The notes: generated by a model not told the origin, from the letters alone. A DNA stretch of 64,000 nt from Albidovulum sp. (GCA_028823855.1 JAPPFL010000065.1:62001-126000), one strand, 5' to 3'. Counted from the stretch's first letter, positions 18,714 through 29,177 are shown. Numbers and translations: made by a program.

Positions 18714-19768
18714 CGGATAGAATCGTGGCGGTCAAGTCTCCGAGGCGACCAACCGTAAAGGACGTTGCGCGTTGCGCCGGACTGTCTGTGGCCAGCGTTT
18801 CTCGTGCTCTCGCCAGCCCGGACGGAGTACGGCCGCGAACGAAGGAACTGGTACTCGAAGCCGTTAGGAAGACCGGTTATCGGGTTAACCAAACCGCCGC
18901 CGAGCTTCGAACCGGTCGGAGCAGGACACTGCTGGTTCTGGTCTCTGAAATCACGAACGCCTTCTTTGCGGAGTTCTTCAAGGGCATAGAAGAAGAAGCG
19001 CGCGAAAACGGATACGTACTGCTGATCGGAGATTTGTCAGAAGCTGAAGTGAACGAGCATGCCTTCTCCGACATTTTGCTGAGGAACCAGGCCGGCGGTC
19101 TAATTCTCAACACCTTTGTATTTCTCGATGACCTGCTTCCGAAGGAAAGCACTGCGACTTATAGCGGCCCCCCGGTTGTTTCTTGCAATGGGCATCGCCG
19201 CATTGCCGTGCCGGTGGTTAGGATCGACGACGAATTGGGAGGCAGGCTTGCGGCAGAACACCTAATCAAACTAGGCCACAGGCGCATTGCCGAAGTCGGC
19301 GGTCAGCTTTCGGTTAAGGCTTTCGAACGGAGGCACAGAGGATTTCGCCGTGCCCTGGAAGCCGTAGGAATAGCGGTGGCGAAGGACCGGTGGCTGGAAG
19401 GGCGCCTTTCCACGGATTTTGGTTTGGAGGCCGCAAGGAAAATCATTTCGCAACCGAGACCGCCTACTGCCGTTTTTGCTCACAACGACGAAACCGCAAT
19501 CGGGTTGTTGCACGGCCTGGCAAGGGCAGGGCTGCAGGTCCCGGAGGACATCTCGGTCATCGGTTATGACGACATGCCGTACGCCGCCGTCTTTAATCCG
19601 GGACTAACAACTGTGAGGTTGCCGAAGCGCGATTGGGGGCGGCGGGCTTGTCGAAAGCTAATATCGATCCTTGAAGAGGATCCTAGCTTGGAAGGCCAGG
19701 AAATCATCGAACCCATGCTTGTACCGCGAGCGAGTACAAGTATAGTATCGGATCCCGACAGGATCTAG
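18710..19768 (+). CDS. LacI family transcriptional regulator
   Basis: A 352-aa repressor. The N-terminal helix-turn-helix is [20 protein letters not shown] (residues 15-34), followed by the hinge ([20 protein letters not shown]) and a periplasmic-binding-like effector domain ending near [19 protein letters not shown]. The start is TTG 18710, overlapping the ATPase stop by four bases with AAGGA just upstream; GTG 18725 is an alternative. As last gene of the sugar operon it likely represses the operon through the paired GTAATCG dyads at 13447-13479 and is induced by a sugar or its metabolite. Confidence 0.92.
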   Translation: MTDRIVAVKSPRRPTVKDVARCAGLSVASVSRALASPDGVRPRTKELVLEAVRKTGYRVNQTAAELRTGRSRTLLVLVSEITNAFFAEFFKGIEEEARENGYVLLIGDLSEAEVNEHAFSDILLRNQAGGLILNTFVFLDDLLPKESTATYSGPPVVSCNGHRRIAVPVVRIDDELGGRLAAEHLIKLGHRRIAEVGGQLSVKAFERRHRGFRRALEAVGIAVAKDRWLEGRLSTDFGLEAARKIISQPRPPTAVFAHNDETAIGLLHGLARAGLQVPEDISVIGYDDMPYAAVFNPGLTTVRLPKRDWGRRACRKLISILEEDPSLEGQEIIEPMLVPRASTSIVSDPDRI

Positions 19769-20279
19769 CGGGACGACTCCAACAATAGAAATTCTCATGT
19801 TCGGGAAGAGATGATCCGCGCCCGAGCGGCAACCCGTTTGAACGGAGTTGCTTTGTTGCGGTTACCTCGACTCCAGCCGCCTGCTTAGCCGCACTGCGAT
19901 TTCCCGTTGAAAATTTCGTCCGAAGTTTTAGGTCGAGGTCTGCGAGCTGCAAATGCGCACGCCAAAATCGCAAATACCAGATCGATCGGCAATTCGGGTG
20001 ATCCGTTGCCTATCCTCGGTCGCGGCGATCACCACTGTCGACGCAACAAACGTTCGCTGTCTCGCCGCCGAGGATCATCCGTTCGAGATCGGTTAATTTG
20101 GCGCGCTTTCGGGCTGATCTCGATTGCCCCGCTTAAGGCGATTCGCAGAAGATCGGTTCTCTGGCGAAGCGTAAGGTCTTTGTCCATATTCTTCGCCATT
20201 GATTTCTTGAGAATTTTCGTGCGTTGAAATAAATTGATATTGATTTGCCGCTGAATCTTCGTGTTAAGGGATCCGAATC
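19769..20279. other. Spacer, no gene seen
   Basis: About 510 bases between the LacI gene and the AI-2E permease. Open frames are short and unlike known proteins; an A/T-rich stretch at about 20220-20260 probably contains the promoter of the downstream operon. Confidence 0.4.
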
Positions 20280-21344
20280 ATGGCGTTGTCCGCAAACCAA
20301 CAATTGCGCTGGTGGGGTGCTGGATTGATCGCGTTGTTTTTAGCGATTTGGTTGCTAAAAGACGTGCTTTTCCCCTTTGTCGTTGCATGCGCCATCGCTT
20401 ATCTGCTGGATCCGATCGCCGACAGGCTGGAGTCCGCGGGAATTCCCAGAGCGCTGGCTTCCGTTTTTATTATTGTCTTGACGATTCTGTTCTTTGTGAC
20501 GGCCGGCTTGCTGGTAGTACCAGTCTTGTTGCTGCAGTTTTCGTCGTTGGTCGATGCCCTGCCATCAATACTGGAGGGGCTGCAAACATTTTTACGCGAA
20601 CGGCTTCCCGGCGATATCGGCGACTTGGGAACGATACTCAAGCGATCTCTGAATGTCCTCGGTGACCTCGTTCGCTCCCAAGGCATGGCGTTGATGGGGA
20701 CTTTGGTCGCGTCGGTGCAAGGCGCGATTAACGCGGCTGTATTCGTCGTGATCGTTCCCGTCGTTGCGTTTTACCTCCTACTCGATTGGAATCGCCTCGT
20801 TGCCAAAATCGACGGATGGCTTCCAAGGGACCATGCCGACACGATTCGCAGGCTGGGAGGAGAGGTGGACGAGGTCCTCGCCGGATTCGTGCGCGGCCAA
20901 ATAACGGTTTGCGCCATTCTTGCAGCGTTTTACGCCGTTATGCTGTCGCTCGTAGGGCTTCAATTCGGCATAATAGTAGGCTTTTTGGCAGGAATGCTTT
21001 CTTTTATTCCATTTGTCGGATCGGTCGGAGGAGGCTTGCTGTCAATAGGCTTGGCGACCTTCCAATTTTGGGACGATCCGCTGCTTATCCTCGCAGTTGC
21101 GATGATTTTCTTTGCGGGGCAGTTGTTCGAACAATATTTTTTGACGCCGAAGCTTGTGGGCAATTCGATTAAGCTGCACCCCGCGTGGCTGCTTTTTGCT
21201 CTGTCGGCATTCGGATCCCTTTACGGCTTTGTCGGCATGCTGGTGGCCGTTCCGGCCGCCGCCGCGCTCGGCGTTTTTTTCCGCTTCGGCGTTTCTCAGT
21301 ATTTGCATGGCAAGCTTTTTAAGGGAAGGTCGGAAAGTGGATGA
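20280..21344 (+). CDS. AI-2E family (PerM-like) permease
   Basis: A 354-aa membrane protein of the AI-2E/PerM family. There are two N-terminal helix pairs, a soluble middle region (LQTFLRERLPGDIGDLGTIL), then a cluster of C-terminal helices with the family pattern ILAAFYAVMLSLVGLQFGII and GGGLLSIGLATFQFWDD. Members export small molecules or act in ion homeostasis; the family name should not be taken as proof of autoinducer transport. It is the first gene of a four-gene series with the HdaA-like gene, ppk and ppx, overlapping the next gene by 8 bases. This gene order is common in alphaproteobacteria. Confidence 0.87.
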   Translation: MALSANQQLRWWGAGLIALFLAIWLLKDVLFPFVVACAIAYLLDPIADRLESAGIPRALASVFIIVLTILFFVTAGLLVVPVLLLQFSSLVDALPSILEGLQTFLRERLPGDIGDLGTILKRSLNVLGDLVRSQGMALMGTLVASVQGAINAAVFVVIVPVVAFYLLLDWNRLVAKIDGWLPRDHADTIRRLGGEVDEVLAGFVRGQITVCAILAAFYAVMLSLVGLQFGIIVGFLAGMLSFIPFVGSVGGGLLSIGLATFQFWDDPLLILAVAMIFFAGQLFEQYFLTPKLVGNSIKLHPAWLLFALSAFGSLYGFVGMLVAVPAAAALGVFFRFGVSQYLHGKLFKGRSESG

Positions 21345-22044
21345 AGGCCAAGCTCGAACGGACGCGGAGGTCTTCGACATCGCTCGAGAACCTTCGATGC
21401 GACCCGAAAACTTTTTCGTATCAAACGCCAACAGAACCGCATTCGAGTTGATTGCCGATCCTGAAAGCTGGCCGAAACGAAAACTTGCTATTGTCGGCGA
21501 GGCTTGCTCCGGCAAGACCCACTTGGCCAACATTTGGGCGCATAGGGCGGGCGCGAAAATCGTTCCGGCACGGCAACTCGATTCCGTCGAAATTCGCGCG
21601 ATGGGCGATCTGCCGGGAGTGGCGGTCGATGATTCGGATGCGGTCTCAGGTTCCGGCGCGCTTGAAGAAGCGCTGTTGAGGCTCCACAACGTTGTTGCCG
21701 AATGCGGCGGACATTTGCTCTTGACCGCGCGCGCCGTACCGTCGAGGTGGAACATTGCCTTGCCCGATCTGAAAAGTCGACTTGCGGCCACTTATGTCGT
21801 TTCATTGGGCAAACCGGACGACGAACTCCTGGAAGCGCTTCTCATCAAGCATTTCTCGGACCGGCAAATTTTCGTTGCGCAAGGAACTATAACCTATATT
21901 CTGAACCGAATTGAAAGGAGTTGCCAGGCGGTTCAAAGCGTGGTCGCGGCGCTGGACAAACTTTCGCTAGGCCGGGGAAGGCCGCTAACGCGCGCCGTCG
22001 CGTCGGAGCTTCTTTCCGAAGCGGGGCAATCAGGCCTCGCGTGA
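21337..22044 (+). CDS. hdaA: DnaA-related replication regulator, HdaA type
   Basis: A 235-aa protein consisting of a DnaA-like AAA+ module without the DNA-binding domain IV. After PENFFVSNANRTAFELI comes a Walker-A-like P-loop AIVGEACSGKTHLANIW, a Walker-B-like region GVAVDDSD and a C-terminal lid with sensor residues. In Caulobacter the homologue HdaA works with the beta clamp to inactivate DnaA-ATP. I do not see a textbook clamp-binding motif at the N-terminus. The start is GTG 21337 with GGGAAGG upstream, overlapping the permease stop. The position before ppk matches other alphaproteobacteria. Confidence 0.82.
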   Translation: MDEGQARTDAEVFDIAREPSMRPENFFVSNANRTAFELIADPESWPKRKLAIVGEACSGKTHLANIWAHRAGAKIVPARQLDSVEIRAMGDLPGVAVDDSDAVSGSGALEEALLRLHNVVAECGGHLLLTARAVPSRWNIALPDLKSRLAATYVVSLGKPDDELLEALLIKHFSDRQIFVAQGTITYILNRIERSCQAVQSVVAALDKLSLGRGRPLTRAVASELLSEAGQSGLA

Positions 22045-22058
22045 GGAAAGGGGGCGGA

Positions 22059-24236
22059 ATGGTCAATTCCGATTTTCTAAACGAAAGCTTTTTGGAACCG
22101 GTCGATTTGCAGGGAATGGATTTTTCCGGCCCGGACCGGTTTTTCAACAGGGAGCTGTCATGGCTCGCCTTCAACCGCCGCGTCCTCGAAGAAGCGGAAA
22201 ACCCGGATGTGCCTCTCCTCGAACGCGTTCGCTTCGTATCGATTTCAGCATCGAATCTGGACGAATTCTTCACAGTGCGTGTCGCCGGGCTTCAGGAACT
22301 CGCGCGCACCGGAAGCCAGAAAACAGGCGCCGACGGTCTGACGCCGCTTCAGCAACTGGTGTTGATAGAGCGCGACGCCCGCAAGCTGATGAACGCGCAA
22401 CAGGAAGCATGGTCCGTCCTGCGCAAGGAGTTGGACGCCAACGGCATTACGATAGCTTCAGTCGAGGACTTGAATACGGCCGACCGTAACTTTCTCGATT
22501 CCCTGTTCATGGACAAGGTCTTTCCCGTATTGACGCCTCTTGCAATTGATCCCGCCCATCCCTTCCCGTTCATTCCGAACGAGGGTTTTTGCCTTGCCCT
22601 TCAGTTGGAAAGATCTTCCGATAAGCGTTCGCTAAAAGCTCTGCTTCCAATCCCGCAGCAGATCGACCGTTTCGTCCGGCTCCCTGACGAAAAGGGGGAA
22701 ATCATACGCTTTCTTCCGCTTGAAGCACTGCTTTTGGAATATGTTTCGCACCTTTTTCCAGGCTATGTCATCAAGGGAAACTGCGCTTTTAGAGTGCTCC
22801 GCGATAGCGACCTGGAGGTCGAGGAAGAAGCGGAAGATCTCGTGCGCGAATTCGAAACGGCTCTGAAGCGAAGGAGGCGCGGCGAGGTCGTCAGGCTTTC
22901 GCTTTCGAGCGGCGCGCCGCCGAAGCTCCGAACGCTCATCATGGAATCACTCGGAGTGAAGGAAGAGGAATCCTTCGATTTCGAAGGGATGGACGGACTC
23001 GCCGACTTGAGCGAGCTCTTGATCGACACTCGTCCTGACCTCATGTGGCCTGGCTTCGTACCAAGGATGCCGGAACGCGTCCAGGACCACGATGGCGACA
23101 TGTTTGCCGCCATTAGGCGGAAGGACATGCTGCTTCAGCACCCTTACGAAACCTTTGACCTCGTCGTGCGATTTCTGGTTCAGGCGGCTACCGACCCCAA
23201 CGTTCTGGCGATAAAGCAAACGCTGTACCGCACGTCGTACAATAGTCCGATCGTCGATGCGCTCTGCGAAGCCGCCGAATCAGGAAAGTCCGTAACAGCT
23301 TTGATCGAACTGAAGGCGAGATTTGACGAAGCCGCCAATATTCGGCAGTCGAGGCGCCTGGAACGAGCGGGGGCGCACGTCGTATACGGTTTTATCGATC
23401 TAAAGACCCATGCGAAAGTTTCGTCGGTGGCGAGAAGGGAAGGCGAGCAGATCGTCGTCTATACGCACTACGGAACTGGAAATTATCATCCCATCACTGC
23501 CCGGATCTATACTGATTTGAGCCTGTTTACTTGCGATGCGGCGGTTGGGCGCGACGCTGTAAAGCTTGTCAACTACGTATCAGGATACGCAAGGCCCGAC
23601 CATATGGCGCATCTTGCGATCGCTCCGCTTGACCTTAAGGACCGGCTATTGGAATGCATTCGAAACGAAATCGACTTCGCCAAAAAGAGCAGGCCTGCGG
23701 AAATCTGGGCGAAGTTGAACTCAATCATCGATCCCGACGTGATAGATGCCTTGTACGAAGCGAGCGCGGCGGGCGTAAGGATCAGCCTTGTCGTACGGGG
23801 GATTTGCGGAGTGCGGCCGGGCGTTCGAGGTCTGTCTGAAAAAATCAGGGTGAAGTCGGTCGTAGGAAGGTTTCTGGAGCATTCTCGCATAGTCTGCTTC
23901 GCAAACGGAGCGCATTTGCCTTCCAAGAAGTCGCTTGTTTTCATGTCCTCGGCCGACTGGATGGAGCGAAATCTGATACGCCGGGTGGAAACGCTCGTTT
24001 CAATCAAGAACCCGACGGTAAAGAATCAGATCATGGGGCAGATCATGGCCGCGAATCTTGCCGATCAAGCGCAAAGCTGGGTGTTGAAGCCGGACGGGAC
24101 CTATGAGCGGCACAGCGACGAAATAGGCGGCGAACAATTCAATTGCCATAATTTCTTCATGGAAAATCCGTCTCTCTCCGGTCGCGGTACCGCCGGTTAC
24201 AAGGATGCTGTGATCTTGGCCGAAACCCGGAACTAG
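22059..24236 (+). CDS. ppk: Polyphosphate kinase 1
   Basis: A 725-aa PPK1 that makes polyphosphate from ATP. The N-terminal domain begins with RFFNRELSWLAFNRRVLEEA. The phospho-accepting histidine is His451 in LKTHAKVSSV and the second active-site histidine is His608 in LEHSRIVCFAN. The substrate loop VLAIKQTLYRTSYNSPIVDA and the arginine-rich DRLLEC region are present. ATG 22059 follows GAGGAAAGGGGG and a 14-base gap after hdaA; in-frame residues further upstream belong to hdaA sequence. It is coupled to ppx 4 bases later, so synthesis and breakdown of polyphosphate are made from one transcript. Confidence 0.96.
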   Translation: MVNSDFLNESFLEPVDLQGMDFSGPDRFFNRELSWLAFNRRVLEEAENPDVPLLERVRFVSISASNLDEFFTVRVAGLQELARTGSQKTGADGLTPLQQLVLIERDARKLMNAQQEAWSVLRKELDANGITIASVEDLNTADRNFLDSLFMDKVFPVLTPLAIDPAHPFPFIPNEGFCLALQLERSSDKRSLKALLPIPQQIDRFVRLPDEKGEIIRFLPLEALLLEYVSHLFPGYVIKGNCAFRVLRDSDLEVEEEAEDLVREFETALKRRRRGEVVRLSLSSGAPPKLRTLIMESLGVKEEESFDFEGMDGLADLSELLIDTRPDLMWPGFVPRMPERVQDHDGDMFAAIRRKDMLLQHPYETFDLVVRFLVQAATDPNVLAIKQTLYRTSYNSPIVDALCEAAESGKSVTALIELKARFDEAANIRQSRRLERAGAHVVYGFIDLKTHAKVSSVARREGEQIVVYTHYGTGNYHPITARIYTDLSLFTCDAAVGRDAVKLVNYVSGYARPDHMAHLAIAPLDLKDRLLECIRNEIDFAKKSRPAEIWAKLNSIIDPDVIDALYEASAAGVRISLVVRGICGVRPGVRGLSEKIRVKSVVGRFLEHSRIVCFANGAHLPSKKSLVFMSSADWMERNLIRRVETLVSIKNPTVKNQIMGQIMAANLADQAQSWVLKPDGTYERHSDEIGGEQFNCHNFFMENPSLSGRGTAGYKDAVILAETRN

Positions 24237-24240
24237 TTCG

Positions 24241-25788
24241 TTGGATTCGCAAGAATTGCTTGAACCGGAAACGGTAGTCGCGGCTCGAAGAGCGCCCGGC
24301 GAGGCGGACCGCGCCGCCCGCGATCTGGAAAGGGTAGGGGTTCTCGATGTTGGCTCAAATTCCGTAAGGCTGGTGATCTTCGACGGCGCTGCCCGATCGC
24401 CCGCGTATTTCTACAACGAAAAAATCCTTTGCGGCCTTGGCGCTTCGCTGGCGGAGACGGGCAGGCTCGACCCCGAAGGGTGCCGCCGCGCCCTGTCGGC
24501 TATCCGGCGATTCTCGTTCCTGGCCAAAAGCATGGGGATCGAACCGTTGAACTGCGTAGCGACTGCCGCCGTTCGGACTGCTGAAGACGGCGCGGAATTT
24601 TGCGAGGAGGTGATGCGCGAAACCGGGCTGCGGCTTGACGTGGCTAGCGGCGAGCGAGAGGCGAGGCTTTCGGCGCAGGGCGTTCTGCTTGGCTGGCCCG
24701 ACGCGGAGGGCCTGGTCTGCGACATCGGCGGATCTTCGATGGAACTGGCTGAAATCCTGGACGGTCGGATTCGAAACTGCATAACATCCGACCTCGGCCC
24801 GCTCGCCTTGAAGCGCGCAGCGGGCGAAATGGGGCTTGGAAAATACATCGGGCGCAAATTGAAGGAATTACGGTCTCAAGTAGGCCGCAAGTTTCCAGTC
24901 CTTTTCCTTGTCGGCGGATCTTGGCGCGTCATCGCTCGCCTCGACATGGAACGTCGGAACTATCCGCTAAAGGTCCTGCACGAGTACAAGATGGACAAGC
25001 GCTCGGTAATCGATACGGTCAAGTGGATACGTCGCGCCGATCTCGACAAGCTGCGCCAGGATCTTTCGATTTCCCCGGCGCGAATGTCGCTGATTCCGAC
25101 GGCTTCCGCCGTGCTGAAGTCCCTCGTGCGCAATTTCGATCCCGATCAGATTGCGGTTTCTTCCTACGGGATCCGAGAGGGACTGCTGTACGACAGAATG
25201 CCGGATTCCTTGCGACGACGAGATCCGCTGATCGAGGCTTGTCGAAATATGGAGCTTTCCGCCGCGAGGTTTCCGAATTTCGGCGACGCGCTTTACCAAT
25301 TCGTGCTGCCGCTCTTCGCCTCGTCCGGTCGCGAACGACTGCGTCTCGTCAAGGCTGCTTGCCTGCTGCACGACACGACCTGGCGCGCGCATCCGGACTA
25401 CCGCGCGGAAATTTGCTTCGACAACGCCACCCGCGCGAACCTTGGCGGCCTCGATCATCCCGGCCGAGTCTTCCTGGCGTTGGCATTATTTCATCGCTAT
25501 AAAAATTCGCGGGCCGGGGCGCCGCATCTCAAGGAGCTAGCCGAAGAGCTTCTTTTGCCGCAATGGATCTCTGAAGCCGAGGTGCTTGGCAAAGCTATGC
25601 GATTCGGATCGATGTTCGGCGTTAGCCGGTCGCTTGGAAGAGGCCGAATTGCGATGCGTTCGCAGGAAAGGCGCCTGGTTTTCCATCTGCCGCGCGAGTT
25701 GAGCGACCTGTACGGCGAGGTCGCGCAGTCGCGCTTCCATGCTCTGGCCAAGGCCATGGATTGCGCGCCGATTGTTGAACAATGCTAG
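24241..25788 (+). CDS. ppx: Exopolyphosphatase (Ppx/GppA family)
   Basis: A 515-aa Ppx/GppA phosphatase of the ASKHA fold. Phosphate-1 motif is VLDVGSNSVRLVIFDG (33-48), then SGEREARLSAQGV, then phosphate-2 motif VCDIGGSSMELAEIL. The C-terminal half, from about residue 315, is an HD-like helical domain (LVKAACLLHDTTWRAHPDYR), as in longer family members. The enzyme removes terminal phosphates from polyphosphate and may hydrolyse pppGpp. The start TTG 24241 lies only 4 bases after the ppk stop; no other start gives a better ribosome-binding site. The first 30 residues are a variable leader. Confidence 0.92.
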   Translation: MDSQELLEPETVVAARRAPGEADRAARDLERVGVLDVGSNSVRLVIFDGAARSPAYFYNEKILCGLGASLAETGRLDPEGCRRALSAIRRFSFLAKSMGIEPLNCVATAAVRTAEDGAEFCEEVMRETGLRLDVASGEREARLSAQGVLLGWPDAEGLVCDIGGSSMELAEILDGRIRNCITSDLGPLALKRAAGEMGLGKYIGRKLKELRSQVGRKFPVLFLVGGSWRVIARLDMERRNYPLKVLHEYKMDKRSVIDTVKWIRRADLDKLRQDLSISPARMSLIPTASAVLKSLVRNFDPDQIAVSSYGIREGLLYDRMPDSLRRRDPLIEACRNMELSAARFPNFGDALYQFVLPLFASSGRERLRLVKAACLLHDTTWRAHPDYRAEICFDNATRANLGGLDHPGRVFLALALFHRYKNSRAGAPHLKELAEELLLPQWISEAEVLGKAMRFGSMFGVSRSLGRGRIAMRSQERRLVFHLPRELSDLYGEVAQSRFHALAKAMDCAPIVEQC

Positions 25789-25858
25789 GCGGCTCTTGCC
25801 GACCGAGCTTCGATTACCTACACGAACAAATCCATAAAATACGGGAGAATCGACTGCC

Positions 25859-27202
25859 ATGAGAATGACTCGATACTTCGTGCCGGTCTTGAAGGAGACC
25901 CCGGCAGAAGCTCAAATCGCCAGCCACCGCCTTATGCTCCGGTCGGGCATGGTGCGCCAGGCGGCAGCCGGAATCTATTCCTGGATGCCGTTAGGCTACA
26001 GAGTTCTCAAGCGGATCGAGGATATCGTCAACCAGGAGCAAATTCGCGCCGGCCATATTCCGCTACTAATGCCGACGCTTCAATCCGCCGCGCTATGGAG
26101 GGAATCAGGAAGGTACGAAGACTACGGCGAAGAAATGCTTCGCATTTGCGACCGGCACGGCAGGGACTTGCTTTACGGGCCGACTAACGAGGAATTGATT
26201 ACCGACATATTTCGTTCTCACGTAAATTCGTACCGCGACCTTCCTTTGACACTTTACCATGTGCAGTGGAAATTCCGAGACGAGATCAGGCCGCGCTACG
26301 GGGTCATGCGCGGACGGGAATTCCTGATGAAGGACGGCTACAATTTCGATGTGGACAAGGCGAGCGCGATCCATTCCTACAACCGGCACATGGTCAGCTA
26401 CCTGCGCACCTACGAGCGCATGGGACTCAAGGCGATTCCGATGCGGGCGGACACCGGTCCGATCGGAGGCGACCACAGCCATGAATTTCTTGTGCTCGCC
26501 GACACGGGAGAGTCCGAGGTTTTTTTCGACGATTCAATCCTTGAATTGAGTCTCGGCGATCGAAATATAGACTACGACTGCGTGCAGACTTGCAGCGCGA
26601 TCATGGAGGAATGGACCGCGCCGTATTCCAGGACAGACGAAACTCACGACGAGGCCCTATACCGCGCATCGGTGCCCGAAGGCAGGCGACGCCAGTCGAG
26701 AGCGATCGAAGTCGGTCAAATATTTTATTTCGGCACGAAATATTCCGAGCCGATGGGCGCGACGGTCTCGGACCGCGACGGAAGGCGTGTCCACGTGCAC
26801 ATGGGATCGCACGGTATCGGCGTTTCTCGATTGGTCGGCGCAATAATAGAAGCAAGTCATGACGAGAAAGGCATTGTCTGGCCGGAGCCCGTGACCCCTT
26901 TCCCGGTCGGTATTCTGAATCTTTCGCAAAGGGATTCGAATGCCGAGGCGGTTTGTCAGATGATTTACGGAGAATTGGTAAAGAAGGGCTTGGAGCCGCT
27001 CTACGACGACCGGGACGAAAGGGCGGGCGCAAAATTCGCGACGATGGATTTGATCGGTCTTCCCTGGCGTATCACCGTCGGTTCCAGAAGCCTGGCCAAG
27101 GGCGTCGTGGAATTGTCGCGACGCAGCGACGGCGAGAGCGAAAATATCGTGCCGGAACATGCGGCGGAAAGAATCGCCGAAATCTATGCGGCCCATTTTT
27201 GA
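25859..27202 (+). CDS. proS: Prolyl-tRNA synthetase (short alphaproteobacterial type)
   Basis: A 447-aa class II synthetase charging tRNA-Pro. It begins [20 protein letters not shown], has motif 2 ([32 protein letters not shown]) and motif 3 ([17 protein letters not shown]), and ends in the anticodon-binding domain. The editing (INS) domain of the 570-aa bacterial form is absent, as in the short form of alphaproteobacteria. That form lacks Ala-tRNA-Pro editing in cis, and no free-standing editing gene is seen here. Start choice lies between ATG 25859 and ATG 25865. It is followed 33 bases later by lolC. Confidence 0.96.
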   Translation: MRMTRYFVPVLKETPAEAQIASHRLMLRSGMVRQAAAGIYSWMPLGYRVLKRIEDIVNQEQIRAGHIPLLMPTLQSAALWRESGRYEDYGEEMLRICDRHGRDLLYGPTNEELITDIFRSHVNSYRDLPLTLYHVQWKFRDEIRPRYGVMRGREFLMKDGYNFDVDKASAIHSYNRHMVSYLRTYERMGLKAIPMRADTGPIGGDHSHEFLVLADTGESEVFFDDSILELSLGDRNIDYDCVQTCSAIMEEWTAPYSRTDETHDEALYRASVPEGRRRQSRAIEVGQIFYFGTKYSEPMGATVSDRDGRRVHVHMGSHGIGVSRLVGAIIEASHDEKGIVWPEPVTPFPVGILNLSQRDSNAEAVCQMIYGELVKKGLEPLYDDRDERAGAKFATMDLIGLPWRITVGSRSLAKGVVELSRRSDGESENIVPEHAAERIAEIYAAHF

Positions 27203-27235
27203 CCGAGTTTAATTTCCGGCAAGGATCGGAGACGG

Positions 27236-28507
27236 ATGGCTAGAGCTACTCCTCCGTTCGCCGCTTTCGAGTGGTGGATCGCCTGGCGCTACCTTAGGGC
27301 GAAGCGAAAGGAAGGCGGCATCAGCGTCATGGTTTGGATTTCGCTGATAGGCGTAGCTATCGCCGTTTTCGCTCTAATCGCGACACTGGCCGTGCGAACG
27401 GGATTCAGAACGGAATTCGTCGGCACGATTCTAGGCGCAAATCCGCACGCGACGCTGATTTCCCGGTCCTATGGACGGCAGGGGAATTTGATCGATAACT
27501 TCGACGAGATAGCTGAAGGAGTCGCGGCGATAGAAGGCGTAACTCGCGCTATGCCGGTGATTCGTTCCCAGGCACTGGCTTCGTTCGAAGGGCGCAATGC
27601 GGGCGTCGAGGTTGTCGGAATTCGTCGCGACGACCTTTTGTCGTTTCCGCTCATCGCCGAACCGGAGGTTTCGTATGGCGACTTGGCCGATTTCGGCGAG
27701 GGAATTGCAATCGGCACGGGCGTAGCGCGAGCGCTGAACGCCGGAACCGGCCATGCAATTCGGCTGGTGAATCCGGACGGCGCCAAGACCGCCTTCGGCG
27801 TCTCGCCCCGAGTCAACTCGTACCGGGTCGCTTTTATTTTCGGCGTCGGGCGGTACGATATTGATCGCGTTCGCGTATATCTCCCATTCGAGAAAGCGCA
27901 AATCTACTACGAGAGGGAAGGCGTAGCGGACGAAATCCAGATCTTTGTTGAAGACCCTGAACGCATTGACGGTTTGGTCGATTCCATCATGGAGGCCGGC
28001 GGCGGCTTGAGGATTTGGACATGGAAGGACGCTTCGGGAGCGTTCCTTACGGCTCTGCAAATGGAAGACAACATCATGTTCATCATCCTTTCGGTCCTAG
28101 TGGTAATCGCGACCTCTAATATCGTTTCCGGATTGGTGATGCTGGTCAAGAACAAGGGCCGGGATATTGGCATTCTTCGAACGATAGGGCTAAGCGAAGG
28201 CTCTATTTTACGCGTATTCTTCATTTGCGGCATTTCCATCGGCGCGGCGGGAACGGCGATCGGCGTGGTGCTGGGAAGCCTGTTCGCCATATTTATTGAT
28301 CCTATATTCGAATTCGTTAACATGCTTGCGGGCGGCGGCGTATGGGATCCGCGCGTGAGATATCTTTCAACCTTGCCCTCAAAGCTTACGTTGCCGGATG
28401 TTCTTTCCGCCGTTGGCCTGTCTCTCGGATTGTCTCTAGTCGTGACGATTCTACCCGCGCGACGAGCCGCCCGGCTGGATCCTCTGGAATCCCTTAGGTA
28501 TGAATAG
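27236..28507 (+). CDS. lolC: Lipoprotein-releasing system permease LolC/LolE
   Basis: A 423-aa FtsX-like permease. The N-terminal cytoplasmic segment FEWWIAWRYLRAKRKEGGIS leads into helix 1 (VMVWISLIGVAIAVFALIAT). A large periplasmic MacB-like domain follows, then three C-terminal helices (from about residue 275) and the end RRAARLDPLESLRYE. Together with LolD it extracts mature lipoproteins from the inner membrane and passes them to LolA. Alphaproteobacteria use a single LolC/E-type (LolF) protein as a homodimer, which fits the lack of a second permease gene here. Its end overlaps lolD by 8 bases. Clients include the envelope lipoproteins predicted at 9.1 and 51.5-52.7 kb. Confidence 0.93.
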   Translation: MARATPPFAAFEWWIAWRYLRAKRKEGGISVMVWISLIGVAIAVFALIATLAVRTGFRTEFVGTILGANPHATLISRSYGRQGNLIDNFDEIAEGVAAIEGVTRAMPVIRSQALASFEGRNAGVEVVGIRRDDLLSFPLIAEPEVSYGDLADFGEGIAIGTGVARALNAGTGHAIRLVNPDGAKTAFGVSPRVNSYRVAFIFGVGRYDIDRVRVYLPFEKAQIYYEREGVADEIQIFVEDPERIDGLVDSIMEAGGGLRIWTWKDASGAFLTALQMEDNIMFIILSVLVVIATSNIVSGLVMLVKNKGRDIGILRTIGLSEGSILRVFFICGISIGAAGTAIGVVLGSLFAIFIDPIFEFVNMLAGGGVWDPRVRYLSTLPSKLTLPDVLSAVGLSLGLSLVVTILPARRAARLDPLESLRYE

Positions 28508-29177
28508 TCTTGCGCTGCGCCTTTCTCAGATTGAAAAGGTCTACAATCGGGGCACGACCGGCGAGGTACCTGTGCTCCAGGGAGTCGATCTCGAATTGAG
28601 CCGAGGCCAGACCGCAGCGCTGCTTGCGCCGTCAGGCGCGGGCAAATCGACACTACTTCACATTGCCGGATTGCTCGACACTCCGGATTCGGGCTCCGTA
28701 TTTGTGTCGGGGGTCGAGGCGACCCAGGCGTCGGACGGGGTTCGAACTCGCATTCGGCGCCAGCAGATCGGATTCGTTTATCAGTTTCATCATCTGCTGC
28801 CTGAGTTCACGGCGGCGGAAAATATCGTTCTGCCGCAGCTGACCTGCGGAATCCCCAAAAAAATTGCGCATGATCGGGCGATGGACTTGCTGGATAGGGT
28901 GGGTGTTGCGAGCCGTTCTAGTCATCGTCCAGCCGATTTGTCCGGCGGCGAGCAGCAGCGCGTCGCCTTTTGTCGCGCGCTTGCCAACGGTCCGAGCGTA
29001 TTGCTGGCGGACGAACCGACTGGCAACTTGGATCCGGCGACCGCGGAACGGGTATTCGCCGCCATGATGGGGCTAGTGCATGAAACCGGCCTCGCCGCAT
29101 TGGTGGCAACGCACAATCTTGAACTCGCAAAGCGCATGGATAGAATCCTTCGGATTTCCGAAGGCAACGTTACCTGA
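28500..29177 (+). CDS. lolD: Lipoprotein-releasing system ATPase LolD
   Basis: A 225-aa ABC ATPase of the MacB/LolD group. Walker A is APSGAGKSTLLH, the Q-loop is FVYQFHHLLPEFTAAENI (the LLPEFTA pattern is specific to LolD), the signature is LSGGEQQR and Walker B is VLLADEPTGNLD. ATG 28500 overlaps the 3' end of lolC, so the two are translated together. It ends tail-to-tail with a minus-strand gene, overlapping by 8 bases. The dnaE gene that often follows in alphaproteobacteria is absent, so synteny breaks here. Confidence 0.95.
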   Translation: MNSLALRLSQIEKVYNRGTTGEVPVLQGVDLELSRGQTAALLAPSGAGKSTLLHIAGLLDTPDSGSVFVSGVEATQASDGVRTRIRRQQIGFVYQFHHLLPEFTAAENIVLPQLTCGIPKKIAHDRAMDLLDRVGVASRSSHRPADLSGGEQQRVAFCRALANGPSVLLADEPTGNLDPATAERVFAAMMGLVHETGLAALVATHNLELAKRMDRILRISEGNVT

